A stretch of DNA of 64,000 nt from Adineta ricciae (taxonomy: Eukaryota; Rotifera; Eurotatoria; Adinetida; Adinetidae): assembly GCA_905250025.1 (NCBI GenBank), contig CAJNOJ010000372.1, forward strand, positions 1 to 64,000, written 5' to 3'. A program made the translations under genes and the position numbers. Position 1 is the first letter of the stretch. Each line of letters starts with the position of its first letter. The notes under the pieces are model-generated. The model saw only the letters and a program-made list of their open reading frames with translations. It searched no databases and was not told where the DNA came from. Of this stretch, positions 22,987 through 35,100 are shown piece by piece.

Positions 22987-23295
22987 TGTAGAGTGTCTGC
23001 GTACATTCATCACGCGTCTCTATGACGCATTTGTTTTTCTCTCGTTTTCGCTCGTGCACATATATATATATGTCCGAGTGTTTTCGTCTCTCTCCCTTCT
23101 TTTCTTTCGTGGATTTTCCCACGAGTTGTTCTCTCTGTCTCGTGGTGTGTGTGTTTCACAACCAACCTAGACAGAACGTTTTTTTTCTTCTCGTTCGTTC
23201 GTTAGCGTTTCGTTTTCCGTTTGTTTTGTTTTAATCAATAAAACAACAACAAAGTTGAAACGCGTTTCCTTCAAGCAAATCTGCACAGATTTACA
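22987..23295 (+). repeat. 5' LTR of the Ty3/Gypsy element
   Basis: Starts TGTAGAG, ends GATTTACA, and includes a poly(A)-type AATAAA near 23237. It is preceded by GTGAG and followed by a TGGCGACGAGG stretch in the usual primer-binding position. Confidence 0.95.
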
Positions 23296-23387
23296 TTGGC
23301 GACGAGGTTATTACTTCCTGCTTTTCTCCTTCGGCTCGTTTTCTTCGAATTTGCCGTTTGTGGTGTTTACGCTGCTGAACACCAACA

Positions 23388-23921
23388 ATGACCGATGCGA
23401 CCAAATCTTCGTCGACAATTACGCCGACAACATCGACGTCGTCTTCCATCGGTCCGTCGATTCATTCCAGGATGCCTGCCTTGCATGCATTTGATCCTCG
23501 GACGACCACTTGGGAACGTTATAGAGATCGCATGTGTTTTTACTTCAAGGCCAACCAGACAGTCCACGATGATGACAAGAAATCTTTGTTTTTGTGGTCT
23601 GTAGGTGATGCGACGTATCATTTGCTTCAATCGTTAATTTCGCCGAAATCATTGACAGATGACACGGTTACTTGGGTGGATATTCTTACAACGCTAGACT
23701 CTCATTACGATACAAAGAAGAATATCATGACGTCCACTTATGATTTTTATTCGTGTCATCAGAAAGTTGGTCAATCGTTTGCCGAATGGAAAGAAGAACT
23801 TTGTGACAAATTGCGTTATTGCGGATTTACCACGTCCACGTTGAAAGATAAACCTCAGGATCGCGCGTTGCGTGATGCCTATGTTATCGGAATTCGTAGT
23901 CAAAAAATTCGACAAGCGTTA
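23388..23921 (+). other. gag segment of the LTR element
   Basis: A frame starting at 23388 with a Ser/Thr-rich leader and then AFDPRTTTWERYRDRMCFYF and SLFLWSVGDATYHLLQSL, the retrotransposon gag capsid-type signature of Mag-like and K02A2.6-like elements. It ends at the assembly join at 23922. Confidence 0.85.
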
Positions 23922-23922
23922 N

Positions 23923-24125
23923 CGCAACGTATTGAAATCGATGCATTTTTCAGTTTCTTCTCTCAATTTATGATTCAATTTATTTTTATTTCTCCATTTT
24001 ATTTATTTATTATGTCATCGAAATCTTTTCGACGCGAATTCATACAAATAATTCAAACATACTGGTATAAATGCTTTCGACGACCAAATCGAGTAACTCA
24101 TATCAATAGATTCACTAGAAATTAA
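23923..24125 (+). pseudogene. Receptor C-terminal fragment, copy 2
   Basis: It encodes the last 67 residues of the 8879 receptor (QRIEIDAFFSFFSQFMIQF to FTRN and the stop) with three amino-acid changes. The 5' part is missing at the join at 23922, so this is an assembly truncation or an allele fragment and not necessarily a dead gene. Confidence 0.85.
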
Positions 24126-24584
24126 GTAATATATCAGTCCCAAAATCTTTTCGAAAGTGTAGATTGAAGTTTTTCGTTTAATCCTAATTTGCTTTGTACT
24201 ATTTTTTTTCATAACGATACCATTTTAACTCAATAAAATCAGAACTTAAAAATAGTAGGAATGATACATCATAAGTATTCGCAAGTACACCATTGATCCC
24301 GGAAAGAATGAATATTGCTGATTAAGGAGTTATGAAACTGTTCGTTCTCTTGAAGTCAAATACAGACTACTAAATCTTTTCTATGAATATTATCTCGGAA
24401 AACGAGTCATTTTGTAGTTGTTTCTGTACAAATTTTATATTCAAGGTTAAGTATCAGCGCTAAATACAATCATCATTGTTGAAATGAAATCGCTTTCCTA
24501 CTTCTAGCTAAGTGAGTTTCACCATTTACAGAAAAGTGTTTTTTTAAAGAATACATTATGAATAAACGAGTAAAACTAAACTGT
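24126..24584. other. Non-coding flank, second block
   Basis: Counterpart of 9824-10284; nothing new seen. Confidence 0.5.
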
Positions 24585-24982
24585 TTATTCAATGTTATTT
24601 ACTATTGATGATTGTGATGCTGCATTAACATATATAAATCGTTGAATAACTGAATGTTTTTTTCGTTTCTCTTTTCGATATTTTTTCTAATTCCTCACGT
24701 GTTGGATCAATACCAAAACAATATTTCAATATATCCATTATAACAATGAAAATTACATATACCCATTCGTATCATTCGATGTATGATCCCATTGTCCTGC
24801 ATGCCAAACACCCCAAATAGAAGGAACTTGTTTTACAAAAGTAAACTCTTCATCCTCTGCATTAGATTTGAATTTTTGAGTATAGGGTATGGTAAAGTTA
24901 AAATGAGAAGAAGGTAACCGAGAATATTGATCTTCACCCGAACCAAACGTAATTAACAAAGGCAATGCATCATTGATTGTTC
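24585..24982 (-). CDS. 3'-terminal exons of an unknown protein gene, copy 2 (partial)
   Basis: Same two minus-strand exons as at 10285-10693, with the same splice sites. The upstream exon reads LPLLITFGSGEDQYSRLP and differs from copy 1 by two conservative substitutions (Asn to Lys). As in copy 1 there is no upstream part. Family unknown. Confidence 0.55.
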
Positions 24983-26179
24983 CTAATTTTGGAAAAGGAA
25001 AATCAGGTTAACATTGAACATTTATCTGCCATTGTCTCAATCACCATAGTAGGAAAATTAGTTGTTTCAAACCGAAATTATTCATCAAGATTTATTTCTC
25101 AAAAACATTTGCATCAGAAAATGTTATGTTGTGAGTCTATGAATGGGATCATTAGTTAATATTACGTTTCAAATATATACAAAACATAAATTCGTTTTTC
25201 TATCAAAATCATGTTTACTAGTTTATGTCATTTACATGACAAAAAAGTGAAAGATTTTCTAAATATTAGTTTCCTGTTATACGTGAAAATATCGACTTTT
25301 ATTTAGAATCGAAAGTATTCAATTAGCAGAAATTCACTCAGCTATGATAAACTTTGATGACTGTCGTATTCTACTAGGAAGGTGTGTCTATCGGATCTGT
25401 CTGACGAAAACTATGAAGTTCGGTATCGAATGCGAATATGTAATAGGTGAACCTTTGGGAATAATGTACTTTTCTTTTTATTAACTTTTACGAATATCAT
25501 GTCTTGGAATTATGATATACAAAAGATAAACGAATGTGTTATTTACCTGAACAAAGTTATCTACTTTGAATAAATGACAATATTTTATCGTTTTGTTCAC
25601 TGAAAAAAGATGATTGTTGCTTTTTACTCTTTCTATTTACAATAGAAGACTTTTTCATAATGTTTTTAAGGATGAGAATGCGAATATAGAAACAATGAGA
25701 TGCTTATTTATCTTGAAAATAGGTGAAACAAGAATGATGACGTATGTTGAAGGATTAGCTACAACTTTTTCTCATTTCCATCCACACTCTCACCAATTAT
25801 CAATCTCGGTTCGTATCATTTTATAGCCTCCGTCGTTTTCTCTATAATTTGCCGTTGAACTTACGCTTCTTCAACATTATTTGGTACTGCGCAGATAGAT
25901 TTTCAGTGTGTCGTATAGTTAGTTCTGTAAATATCGAAGATAAGATAAAAAAATATCCGTTGATTTCATTTGCTGCTAAAAGAGAAAGAGAATTTGTTTC
26001 ATTTTACCAGTGTGTAAAGTAGAAGATAAGCAAGAATTAGGAACGTTTTGTGATAAGTCTAATTATAGCTTGAATCAACTAATTCTGTAGTTTGTATAAG
26101 TTTAATAAAGAAATACGATGAATTTTGATTTATATGACATGATTTTAGATCTATTCTATATCGCACATTGTTTTCAAAA
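24983..26179. other. Intergenic, second block
   Basis: Counterpart of 10694-11885 with small indels; no gene seen. Confidence 0.45.
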
Positions 26180-26710
26180 ATGCGTGCACCTCTAATTTTT
26201 ACATTCTGTGTTGTATATTGTTCATCAAGTTTGTTGCTTGGAATTGAGCTGGTAAAAACTACAAGTACAATTGCTTTGTTTTATCTCTATCAAAGAAGTA
26301 AAAGTTTCTAACAATAATTTTTGTTTGTTAAAAGGCTTTGTTCATCCCGGTGGCATCCATCCTCAAGAACAGTTAGACTTTGTAAAAGAAAAAGTTGCTC
26401 AAAAAGAACAACCATATTTCAATGCATATCTCCAATTACTCAACAAGACTGCACAAGCATATGCATCGAATGAATCCGCTTGAAGTGGCCAAGATCTGTT
26501 AATATGCATAGACGAATTAACATAATAACCAGGAATAGAAAAATTAGCGACGGCATGAGTAGGATGAGTGAATGCTTGTGCAGTCTTGTTGAGTAATNCA
26601 GCCGATATATTGATTATGTTCAGTCAGCGAGACCGATCATTTATCCAACACACCATTTTGCTTGGACATTTCCAACATTGATGAGAATTCAACTGAATGA
26701 CTATTTCTAA
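26180..26710 (+). pseudogene. Alginate-lyase-like gene, copy 2, centre missing at an assembly join
   Basis: Exon 1 (26180-26264) encodes the signal peptide MRAPLIFTFCVVYCSSS, and exon 2 opens at 26335 with FVHPGGIHPQEQLDF. After 26460 the sequence turns into an inverted copy of the next part of the gene (26461-26597, complement of about 12141-12277), then the join at 26598, then the last 112 bp of the gene (26599-26710, RYIDYVQSARPIIYPTHHF to stop). About 680 bp of the middle are absent. The fold-back next to a join looks like an assembly artefact, so whether this allele is intact is unknown. Confidence 0.8.
26461..26597 (-). repeat. Inverted lyase segment abutting an assembly join
   Basis: It is the reverse complement of about 12141-12277 with few mismatches. 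About 26 bp (26435-26460) are present in both orientations, forming an inverted repeat. Confidence 0.85.
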
Positions 26711-27099
26711 CTGTGTAGAAGATATATTCTTCTAATACGTCTTAATGAATGAGTATTTTCCCTTCTTTGAGTAGATGTGTTGATGGCATCGCATTAATCC
26801 TTTTTTGAAATGTTAAAAACTTTATTTCGAAAACAAAACTCCATGTTCGGAAAGAATCTTTTTCCTAAAATATAATCTCGTCCGATTTTAATCAGTTTAT
26901 CGTGCATTGAAATTGCTCTAGACAGATCACGATTACAATGCATCTCACACGTTGCTATCAAACGAAATTTCTTTGCATCGTTTATCACAAAAAACGATAC
27001 ATTGACAGAACAATTCACGATCTCACTACAGTACAATCAGCGATTATTTTCGTTGCCAATGGTCTTTTTCCAATAAAACAGATTCTATCAGCACGATTA
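26711..27099. other. Intergenic, partly specific to the second block
   Basis: From about 26870 to 27355 the sequence has no counterpart in the first block, where the flanks meet at about 13220. On the minus strand, RDLSRAISMHDKLIKIGRDY reads at 26860-26960 but without a family match. Confidence 0.4.
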
Positions 27100-27249
27100 A
27101 TAGTTCGATTAGATAAATCATGATAATACTTCAATCGTCGAAGAAGTTTTTCCGGTTTCTTCGATCGTACAATAATCATTGGTGCAACAATAAACAACTG
27201 TATCCATACAGAATGCCTCACATGAAGAAGATTCCGTCATTTAATTGGT

Positions 27250-27546
27250 TCAAAGAAACAAACATTTGTTTCGCTTCTTCGGGTTGGAATTTATGATCGA
27301 ATTAGATTTTGTAACAATTGAATTCGATATTGGACTCCACCAAACATAAACATTATTGATGAAATATTCAATTGAAAGAAATAATTTGTATAAACCAATG
27401 TCTTCTTCGGATAATTCACATTCAACTGGTAATGAAGTTCTTTTCGGATCTGAATCGCCGATTTTCAATTGAAATTCACATGATGGATATATTAATGATT
27501 GAACAACTGAGGTAAAGATCATGAAAATGAAAATAGTTGGAAGCAT
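27250..27546 (-). CDS. Small secreted cysteine protein, possibly Ly6-like, copy 2
   Basis: The ATG at 27546 starts a clear signal peptide (MLPTIFIFMIFTSVVQS), followed by YPSCEFQLKIGDSDPKRTSL and ECELSEEDIGLYKLFLSI. The open frame ends near 27250. In the same frame just downstream (about 27166-27236) the sequence reads SSCEAFCMDTVVYCCTNDYC, a pattern like the C-terminal CCxxDxCN box of Ly6/uPAR domains. Two stops lie between the two parts; they could sit in an intron I cannot delimit or mean that the gene is dead. The first block has lost the start and this downstream part. Confidence 0.45.
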   Translation of the reverse strand: MLPTIFIFMIFTSVVQSLIYPSCEFQLKIGDSDPKRTSLPVECELSEEDIGLYKLFLSIEYFINNVYVWWSPISNSIVTKSNSIINSNPKKRNKCLFL

Positions 27547-27915
27547 TGCAATCAAATTGAACAGCAGATAATTGTGAGCAATGCGCTTTTTTTCGACTTT
27601 TGCATAGATTTATTTCGAATCATTTACGCAAAAAGCTTTTTTTCAGAATCAAATCGAATAAAAGCCATGGTAAACGACACGAAGATGTTTGCGGGTAGTA
27701 GTAGTAATATTAAAAGTCGCCCTTTTATTCACACTCGTCACTCATCGTGTAATCGCACAGTAACATCGAAATTATATTCAATCTGCATCAAAGTCTAAAA
27801 GATTTCGTCGAACATGTTCTTTTTTTATTTTCCATACATGACGAAGGCTTAGAAACTCCTGTGAGATCGAAGACGGATAATCCATTTGTTTAAGACTATA
27901 TCAAATTCGCATGAT

Positions 27916-28660
27916 TCAGTGAAAAAAAAAGAAAGGCGGCATTATAAGTGTTTCTTCCTCGTTGAAAGTTGAATAAGGTGCCACGTCACGGCTATCATCT
28001 TCATTTATAACGAGAATAAAAAGAGTATTATCAGCAACGAATTCTGCTTCATCACGACTTCGAGTTCTAGAAAGAAAGCTTAAGCCCTGGAACCTGTCAC
28101 CAGCTGACTGGCGATATTGTTCAACTAAACTCTCGGATAAGTCGACTGCACGATAGAGAGTCATTTTTTTGTCAGTACGCGGATTTGGAAGCATCTCTCG
28201 AAGGAAAGCAAAGAGACCGAGAGTGCGCGCTTTTATTCTCCACAACGTCTGATGTTGCTCGTCCAATTCGTCAGTCTGAAGTCGCATTGCTTCATTTAAT
28301 CTCCTGAATAGAAACGAGCCGTGACTATAGAGTTCAGCGCAACTCTCAGCCACCTCTTTCCTTGATGCTTAGCAGCTTTCGAGCGATTCATTCGGCGTGC
28401 TTTTGTTTGCTTATTTTCTCTCCTTCATTAACAATGCCATCAGCTGCTTTCTCGACGATTACTGACAGAAGAGTTAAGTCATCTGCTTCCTCACAACTGA
28501 GACCAAAGTTCTCTTGGAAAGCTTCTTCTAAGAAGTCACAGCTACTAAACAAACCAAAAGATGTCTCAGAAATAATAGCATGGGCTGCGAATCTCTCTTC
28601 TCGAAGTCGCCTCGGGAAGTTCGTGTTGAAATGCTTCTTCAATGATGGCACTGTCAATAT
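27916..28660 (-). pseudogene. ADP-ribosyltransferase-fold gene relic, copy 2
   Basis: The C-terminal part shows the mono-ART landmarks in order: Arg of the LYRAV strand, the Ser strand GLSFLSRTRS, and an ExE-type Glu motif STFNEEETLIMPPF. These mark the R-S-E class that uses NAD to modify proteins. An N-terminal helical region (CEEADDLTLLSVIVEKAADG) precedes it. The gene is broken in about two places, different from those in the first block. Fossil; role in life unknown. Confidence 0.65.
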
Positions 28661-29410
28661 TACATAGGGACTCCATTTCTAGGGTTCTTTGGAAGACCAG
28701 ACGTCCTCGTTTGATTTCCACTAACATTCAATGAATTGCTTTTGTAAATGGGCTGTCAGAACGTGTGACATAGTTGAAACAATTTGCTACAAGCGATCGT
28801 CTTAGCAGTTTGCACTATAACTGAATTTTAAAGAGCTTTTTATAGAACTGATAAGAAGCAAGCTTGCTACCGATGCACGTTTGTCTTTAGCAGTCGGGTT
28901 GATTAAAATAATCATGGATGGAAAGTTAAGGGCAAGTAGATAACTTGTATACATTGAGTGCCAGTAGAATAAAGAAAGACATGATTCATGTAATACAAAT
29001 AAGAAGAAAAAGATCATAAAACTGTTTTTTCCAGATACACAATTGCGACGTTGAATCCGACCAGAGTGAGAGTATGAGCAAGGATGAAGACGCTATACAC
29101 ACGTCAACGCCAATTCTACTTATTTCGATATACTAAGGATAGAATCATGCGCAATAAGGATTATTCATCCTGTGCATTTGTACACGATCAATTCTATTTT
29201 GACAGCACTCAAGGCGTGACTTTTGCATTTATTAGGTTGAATTCTGGTTGCCAGTATTTATAATAAGAATACTTCATGTTGAGAAAGAATCAACAAAGTA
29301 TTCCAGAAAATCTTGTTCGTACAACTCATGATTGATGTGACTTAAAACAAGTTTGACTTCTCATTTCAATCATCTCTGGATTTTGTTCAAGCACTTTCCT
29401 AACATCGTCA

Positions 29411-29658
29411 ATGAATACTTATTCGAAAGTCGCTGTTGTAATCATCATACTTACCATAGTGATTGTAGTTATCACTGTACCAACTGGTCTCTCTTTCCAA
29501 AAGGAGAACAAGCAAAGTTGTCTAACAGGTATACTATACTGTTTCTTTTGTTATACATAATAAGTTTCATTTATTGATCAGATGCATCTTCAAGTTCTCC
29601 GACATATAGATCGCCTTATCCTCTAATCGCAAGAGAAACAACTTTAATCCAGCTCTAA
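29411..29658 (+). CDS. Possible small membrane protein gene
   Basis: Exon 29411-29528 starts MNTYSKVAVVIIILTIVIVV, a signal-anchor-like helix, and continues TVPTGLSFQKENKQSCLT. A 53-nt GT-AG intron of the usual local size leads to exon 29582-29658 (DASSSSPTYRSPYPLIARET), giving 64 residues. A type II membrane protein start would look like this and later exons may be missing. No family recognised. It is absent from the first block. Confidence 0.4.
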
Positions 29659-29896
29659 ATATACAAATCTAATAGCTATAAATGAATATGGTCCATTTAC
29701 ATCGGCCAACGAGATACAGATTATGTTCAAATACTACAGTGAAATACACTCCGTTAATTGCAATTCCATTTGCTTACGAAGATTGCAAAATATTGACTAA
29801 TGTAAGTGGTCCTGATTTTTTTCATTTTACTTCAATAAAGATTTCACGTACGAGGAGATGAATTGATATTCAATAGGTCAGTTCATACCATGGTAA

Positions 29897-29919
29897 GGGG
29901 TGGGTGAGGGTGTGAGGGG
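29897..29919 (+). other. G-quadruplex-capable run
   Basis: Four runs of three or more G separated by short loops (GGGGTGGGTGAGGG then TGTGAGGGG). Whether it folds in vivo cannot be told. Confidence 0.5.
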
Positions 29920-30615
29920 ACTAAAAGAGCAAATATAGATGAAAGGACAGGTGTAACAAAGATACTCTTACCTTCACCCTCAGTCTCAACTCCGTACTAA
30001 GCAGACAGTATTGATATTGTTCGAATAATTCATATGTGTACTATTATCCGAAATGATAGTTGTCGTTACAGACAATGGTTCCACTACTGTGTGGCTTCTC
30101 ATCGAGTTGTTTTGAAGTTCTAAACAAAGAGAATATTACTATATAGTTAAAATTGAAACGAGGAAAAGCTGTCTTGCCCATTAAGCTCTGTGCTGCCCGC
30201 TGACACTCGATAGCTTAAAATGCTGCTATCAGATATTCAAAATTTCCATCAGAGGTTTTCCATCGCTCAAAGAGCTGTTGAAATACGTTTTATGTCCCAC
30301 CACTAGTCGGATCATGGACGATACGTCGTGCAATATCGCTTTCCGACAGGAAATTTAAGCTTTTTTCGTTCGTTATCACTTGGGTGGTCTAAGATATCAA
30401 GCAATACTTTTCGAAACTGTAACTTTGCGTCTTCCATGAATGAAAAAATTCACACAACCATTAGCAAAAACAACTAGTGTGAGGATGATCCGCATATAAC
30501 TGTACAGATGAAGGAAATATTCACTATTATCTCCCGACATCTGCTACCAATGCAAAAGTTTTACATGATCAAAATATAGTAAATTCACATCTACACCGAT
30601 CAATGTTGCCATTTT

Positions 30616-32105
30616 AAAATGATGAATAGATTCAATCTGGGCATAAATGTCTTACGAAAAAAAAAACAATAAGTTCGCAGGCGAAGAAACTTGAAGCATA
30701 TTGATATCTTTGTGTTCGACCGCTTTTCAACGTGTAATGTTTTGATGTAAATATGTCTTAATTGACAACGGGTAATTCCGGTAGTCTCCTTCATATTAAG
30801 CATTTTTTGTAGAGAATCCCAAATGAATATCTGTAATCTTTGATGAAGTAATGCGTTGTTTCGATTTGTATGGACGGTGAACTTGTCAACCATCACGAAT
30901 AAAAAGTATGCGGAAAAATTACCTTTACTTATGATCTTTCACTGAAGCAGTAAGAGCACCCAATTGCTATCCACCTGAAAAAGATGTTCCTAGAACAAAT
31001 GACATTTACAACTCGATTTGTGAATGATCTAACCTCAGGTGCATTAATGTGAGTTTTGAAGATCAAAAAATATGTTTTGTTGACAGCAGATTCGATACAG
31101 AAGCTATTGAGATTGATGATTTCAACGGTGGCGATCGACAAGACATTGTTGATATATTATTTCAGCATGAAAATAAAGTCTTGAGTGCAAGAAGCTCACT
31201 TCTTGCTAGAAATCTAGACAAATAAAATCCATGGCTGCCAAAGATTTTAATTGTGAAGGCATTTTAGACATTGTTGTTCGTAAAGATTCATCTCGCACTT
31301 TCTATGTTATTACGATTTATTGATGGTGAAATTCGGCGTTTAAATAGTTGATTTGTCAAGCTATGGATTAATATCAATGCTTTTAATGGAAGTGAATGTT
31401 CAGTTATTATCGATAAGGATTTAGATTCTGATTTCATAGACATTTTTTTATAGGTTGGTCAAAAAGATTAAAATTGGTTTGCTTCTCAGTAATATTTGAC
31501 TTTTTTTGTGCATTATTACATTGATTCATCTATTCATTTTGCTTATTAATCGAGTAATTATCTGTTTTCTTCTAGAACTTGAATTGATTTTGGCTTGCCA
31601 ATGTTTGTATGATTTTTCTGTGTAGTCGCTATTTCAAAATCGAAATATCTCGGCTACACGTGTTACTTTTCTTTTCTTTATCTCTCCTCCGCCGCAAAAA
31701 CAAATAAATATATAAAAAAATGTAAGTCTGCAATAAGATAAAAGAGAACGGTTTCTTTCTTCTAACAAGTAACTTACATCGAATTTACTTTTATTACTCA
31801 CAAATGTGATAAATGCTCTACTTCGCGGCTATTTGACAATAGATGATCCAATTGATATTCTTCGTTCGATGATGTCATACATGTTTCTTTTATTTTTTTC
31901 CCCTCTTTACGACGTTGTTGGAATTTTCCTCCTTCTATAACCTTATATATCGTGTATCTTTAATCATAACAAGATAAAAATATTTCACTATTATCTCATT
32001 TATCTCTCATAAAATACGCTAGTTGGCAATAAGTTAATTAATAAAAGAAACCGCTATTAGGGAATAGTCAGCTGTATGTTCTTCTTTTGTAGATTGAATA
32101 TTACA
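30616..32105. other. Upstream region of F-box/LRR gene, second block
   Basis: Counterpart of 14415-15945 with several indels. The plus-strand stretch 31088-31225 reads DTEAIEIDDFNGGDRQDIVD and ILFQHENKVLSARSSLL without a stop, preceded by a CAG acceptor; the first block has lost part of it. Minus-strand 30600-30896 reads MMVDKFTVHTNRNNALLHQR. Possible relics of an unassigned gene. Confidence 0.4.
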
Positions 32106-35100
32106 ATGACCGACAAATCCCTATCAATATTACCTAACGAACCATTGTATCATATTTTGAAGTATCTTGATACACACTTTATTATTTTCACGTTACGTCG
32201 TATATCCAAACAATTCTATGATATTACCAATCGTTATAATGGATATCTACTCGATGTTAATTCGATATCATCATTACATTTGAAAATCATATCACGAATT
32301 ATCCGACCGGAAAGTATAACTGCACTGAAGTTTCATGACGAACCAAATCAACAAAGTCAAATTGGATTATTTTTCTCAATTTTCAATATCGATCAATTGG
32401 TTTCATTGAAAATGATTGTAGTGGGTGATTGTTTTCATTCGGAAAATTATCAACATTTGCAAAAAGTTGTNCAAACAATAGTTATAGCAAAATTCACTAT
32501 GGATCAATCTGGACCTTCAAAACACTGTTCACAATTGTTATCATTGACAATTGGTGATAGTGTTTTATCCATGTTGGATTTCGGATTGCTTCTTTCGTTG
32601 ACACCGTCATTAATCAGACTCAATCTAAGATCTTATCGAACAACGTTGGATTCAATTAGCAATGGATCAGATTGGTCCGACTTAATTCAAACAAAACTAT
32701 CCAATCTAAGAATATTTCATTTTTTCTTTTCTTATTCTTTAAAAGAAAGAAGCGAAGCGAAAGATTTGGATTTATTGATCAATCACTTTCGAACTCCATT
32801 TTGGTTGCATGAAAAGCAATGGATTGTCACATGTGATTATTACTTACACAACAATCTGGTGAATATTTATACAACACCTCAATGCACCATGGATTTTGAA
32901 AAACAAATACGCTGCATTAAGTCAAAGCAAGCTTCTTCGATTATGCTAAGGTTTCATTCAATCGTTGATTTGCTATCAATGACGAACGACGCTACAGAAT
33001 CAACTCCGTTGACGACATTGAACTTGGATGATGAAAATATTCAAATGCACGATATCAAATATTTGGCATATGCATTACAAACGAATAAAGTAATTATTGC
33101 TTAACTTCATCGCGTATGAGAAAAATTGAGATTCCTGTAGACAGTCAAACATTTTACAATGAAAAACAATGCCATTGGAGAAGAAGGAGCACGATACATT
33201 GCTGAAGCTTTACGAACGAATACGGTAATAGAGACATTTCGATATTTTTCATTTCGAATTCATTTTGAAGACATTGATATCAATTGATTTGGACGGAAAT
33301 CGAATCGGAAATAAAGGAGTACAGTACTTGGTTGATGGATTACAACACAATACGGTGAAATTCTAAAAAACAGACATTTGATATATTTTGTACGATTGAT
33401 TGTGTAGGTTATTCGGAGTATCTTTCTTGGAGGGAACGATATTGGTGAAGATGGCGCGTTGCACCTGGCTGAAGGAATCAAGCGTATGAAGACACTTACG
33501 ACGCTTGGTCTAAATGACAATCAAATTGGAACATGTGGAGCAAAATACCTGAGTGACGCTTTAAGAGATAATCAAGCCCTTGTTATTTCCCATCTTCTCC
33601 TACGGGGAAATAAGCTTGGTGATGAGGGTGTACAGAGTTTAGTTAAGGGCTTCAGAAATAACACGGTAATCTTCTTTTTCGAAGCGAAAATGTCTTCGTA
33701 TTCTTGTCTTCATTAAGACACTCGTGACCCTTCAACTTAGTGACAATCAAATTGGAGTGAAAGGAACACAGTATCTCAGTGATTTCCTGCGAACTAATAC
33801 AGAAAGTTTCCACCATTTGTGATATATGAGCGAATTAGATGTTGGAGTCTTTTTGTAGACGATTTCTCATCTTCATCTTGACAATAATGACATTCGAGAC
33901 GAAGGAGCACGGTATCTTTTCGAAAGTTTAATGAAGAACACGGTATGTTTTCTGATTTGACACTACTTCATTAGCTTTTTTCTCCAAAATAGACACTTAC
34001 TTTACTTACTCTCAATGGAAACAAGATTGGAATTACTGGTGCACAATGTTTAGCCAATGCGCTCAGAAATAAAAGGGTAAATAATTTTCTTTTACAAAGA
34101 TTTGATTGAATATTTGATAACACAGGAACTAATTCAACTTGATTTGAGGGATAATAATCTTGGAGATCAGGGTGTATTACATGTTATTGAAATTCTGCAA
34201 GATATGGAAGTAATTCAGCATTTTGATTCGTCTCCCTTTGGTTCATTTATTTTTCGTAGACATTAAAATCACTCAATTTGAGTGCAAATGGAATCAGTGC
34301 TGCAACTGCAGAACGAATCTATGAATTATTTCAAAAGAAACATGTAACTTTCAAATTTCGTCACTATATATTCATATCTGATGTTCTCAGAGATTGATCT
34401 ATTTCGACCTGACAGATAATGACGAGTGTGCTGCTGCTGCAATGAATGCAGATTTTCAACTTCGAAACAGCGAGATACTCACACTGAATCTGCAATCGAA
34501 GAACATAGGAGACAAAGGAGTTACATTTATTGCTGATGCGTTGAAAAACAATACCGTTAGTGTTATTGAAGAACTTTGCTGGTATTTATAATGTTATTTT
34601 TGATATAGACACTTCGAGAGTTGGATCTGCGATCGAACAAGATTGGAGAAAAGGGAGCAGAAGCACTGTCTTTTGCATTACGCAATAATACAGTTTGTTT
34701 TGGAGTATTACGTACGGATTTATCTTATTTTTTTTTTACATAGATCCTGAAAAAACTATGTCTTAGTGATAATGAAGATGTCCGTTGTGATATTATCGAG
34801 ATGATTTTTATTCGAACTAGAAAAAGAAAGGTTAATAGAATCTATTTCTGATATATTTTCGAAAACATCTCATTGACTAGACCCGAAAAATCATGTCATT
34901 CTTAGGAGAGAAGATGAATGACTTCGGAATTGAATATTTGCTCGGCACACTAAACAACAATACAGTGAGTATCATCTATTTTCACCTTGCAACACATACA
35001 AAATTTACTATGTAGACTATTGAAGAACTCGAACTCTCTGCCAATGAAATCACAGATCAGGGTGTTCAGTTAATCACCGATTGGTTGAAAACTAACAGAG

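Larger units (their letters stand above)
28611..30615. other. 2-kb segment present only in the second block
   Basis: The first block has 36 unrelated bases (14379-14414) at this place. The segment has no obvious terminal repeats or target duplication. It includes a two-exon frame (29411-29658) and a G-rich run at 29897-29919; the rest, about 29660-30610, shows nothing I can name. Confidence 0.6.

Noticed and set aside
29890-29925. Interstitial telomeric repeat
   Set aside because: The G-rich run does not repeat a TGTGGG-like or TTAGGG unit in tandem.
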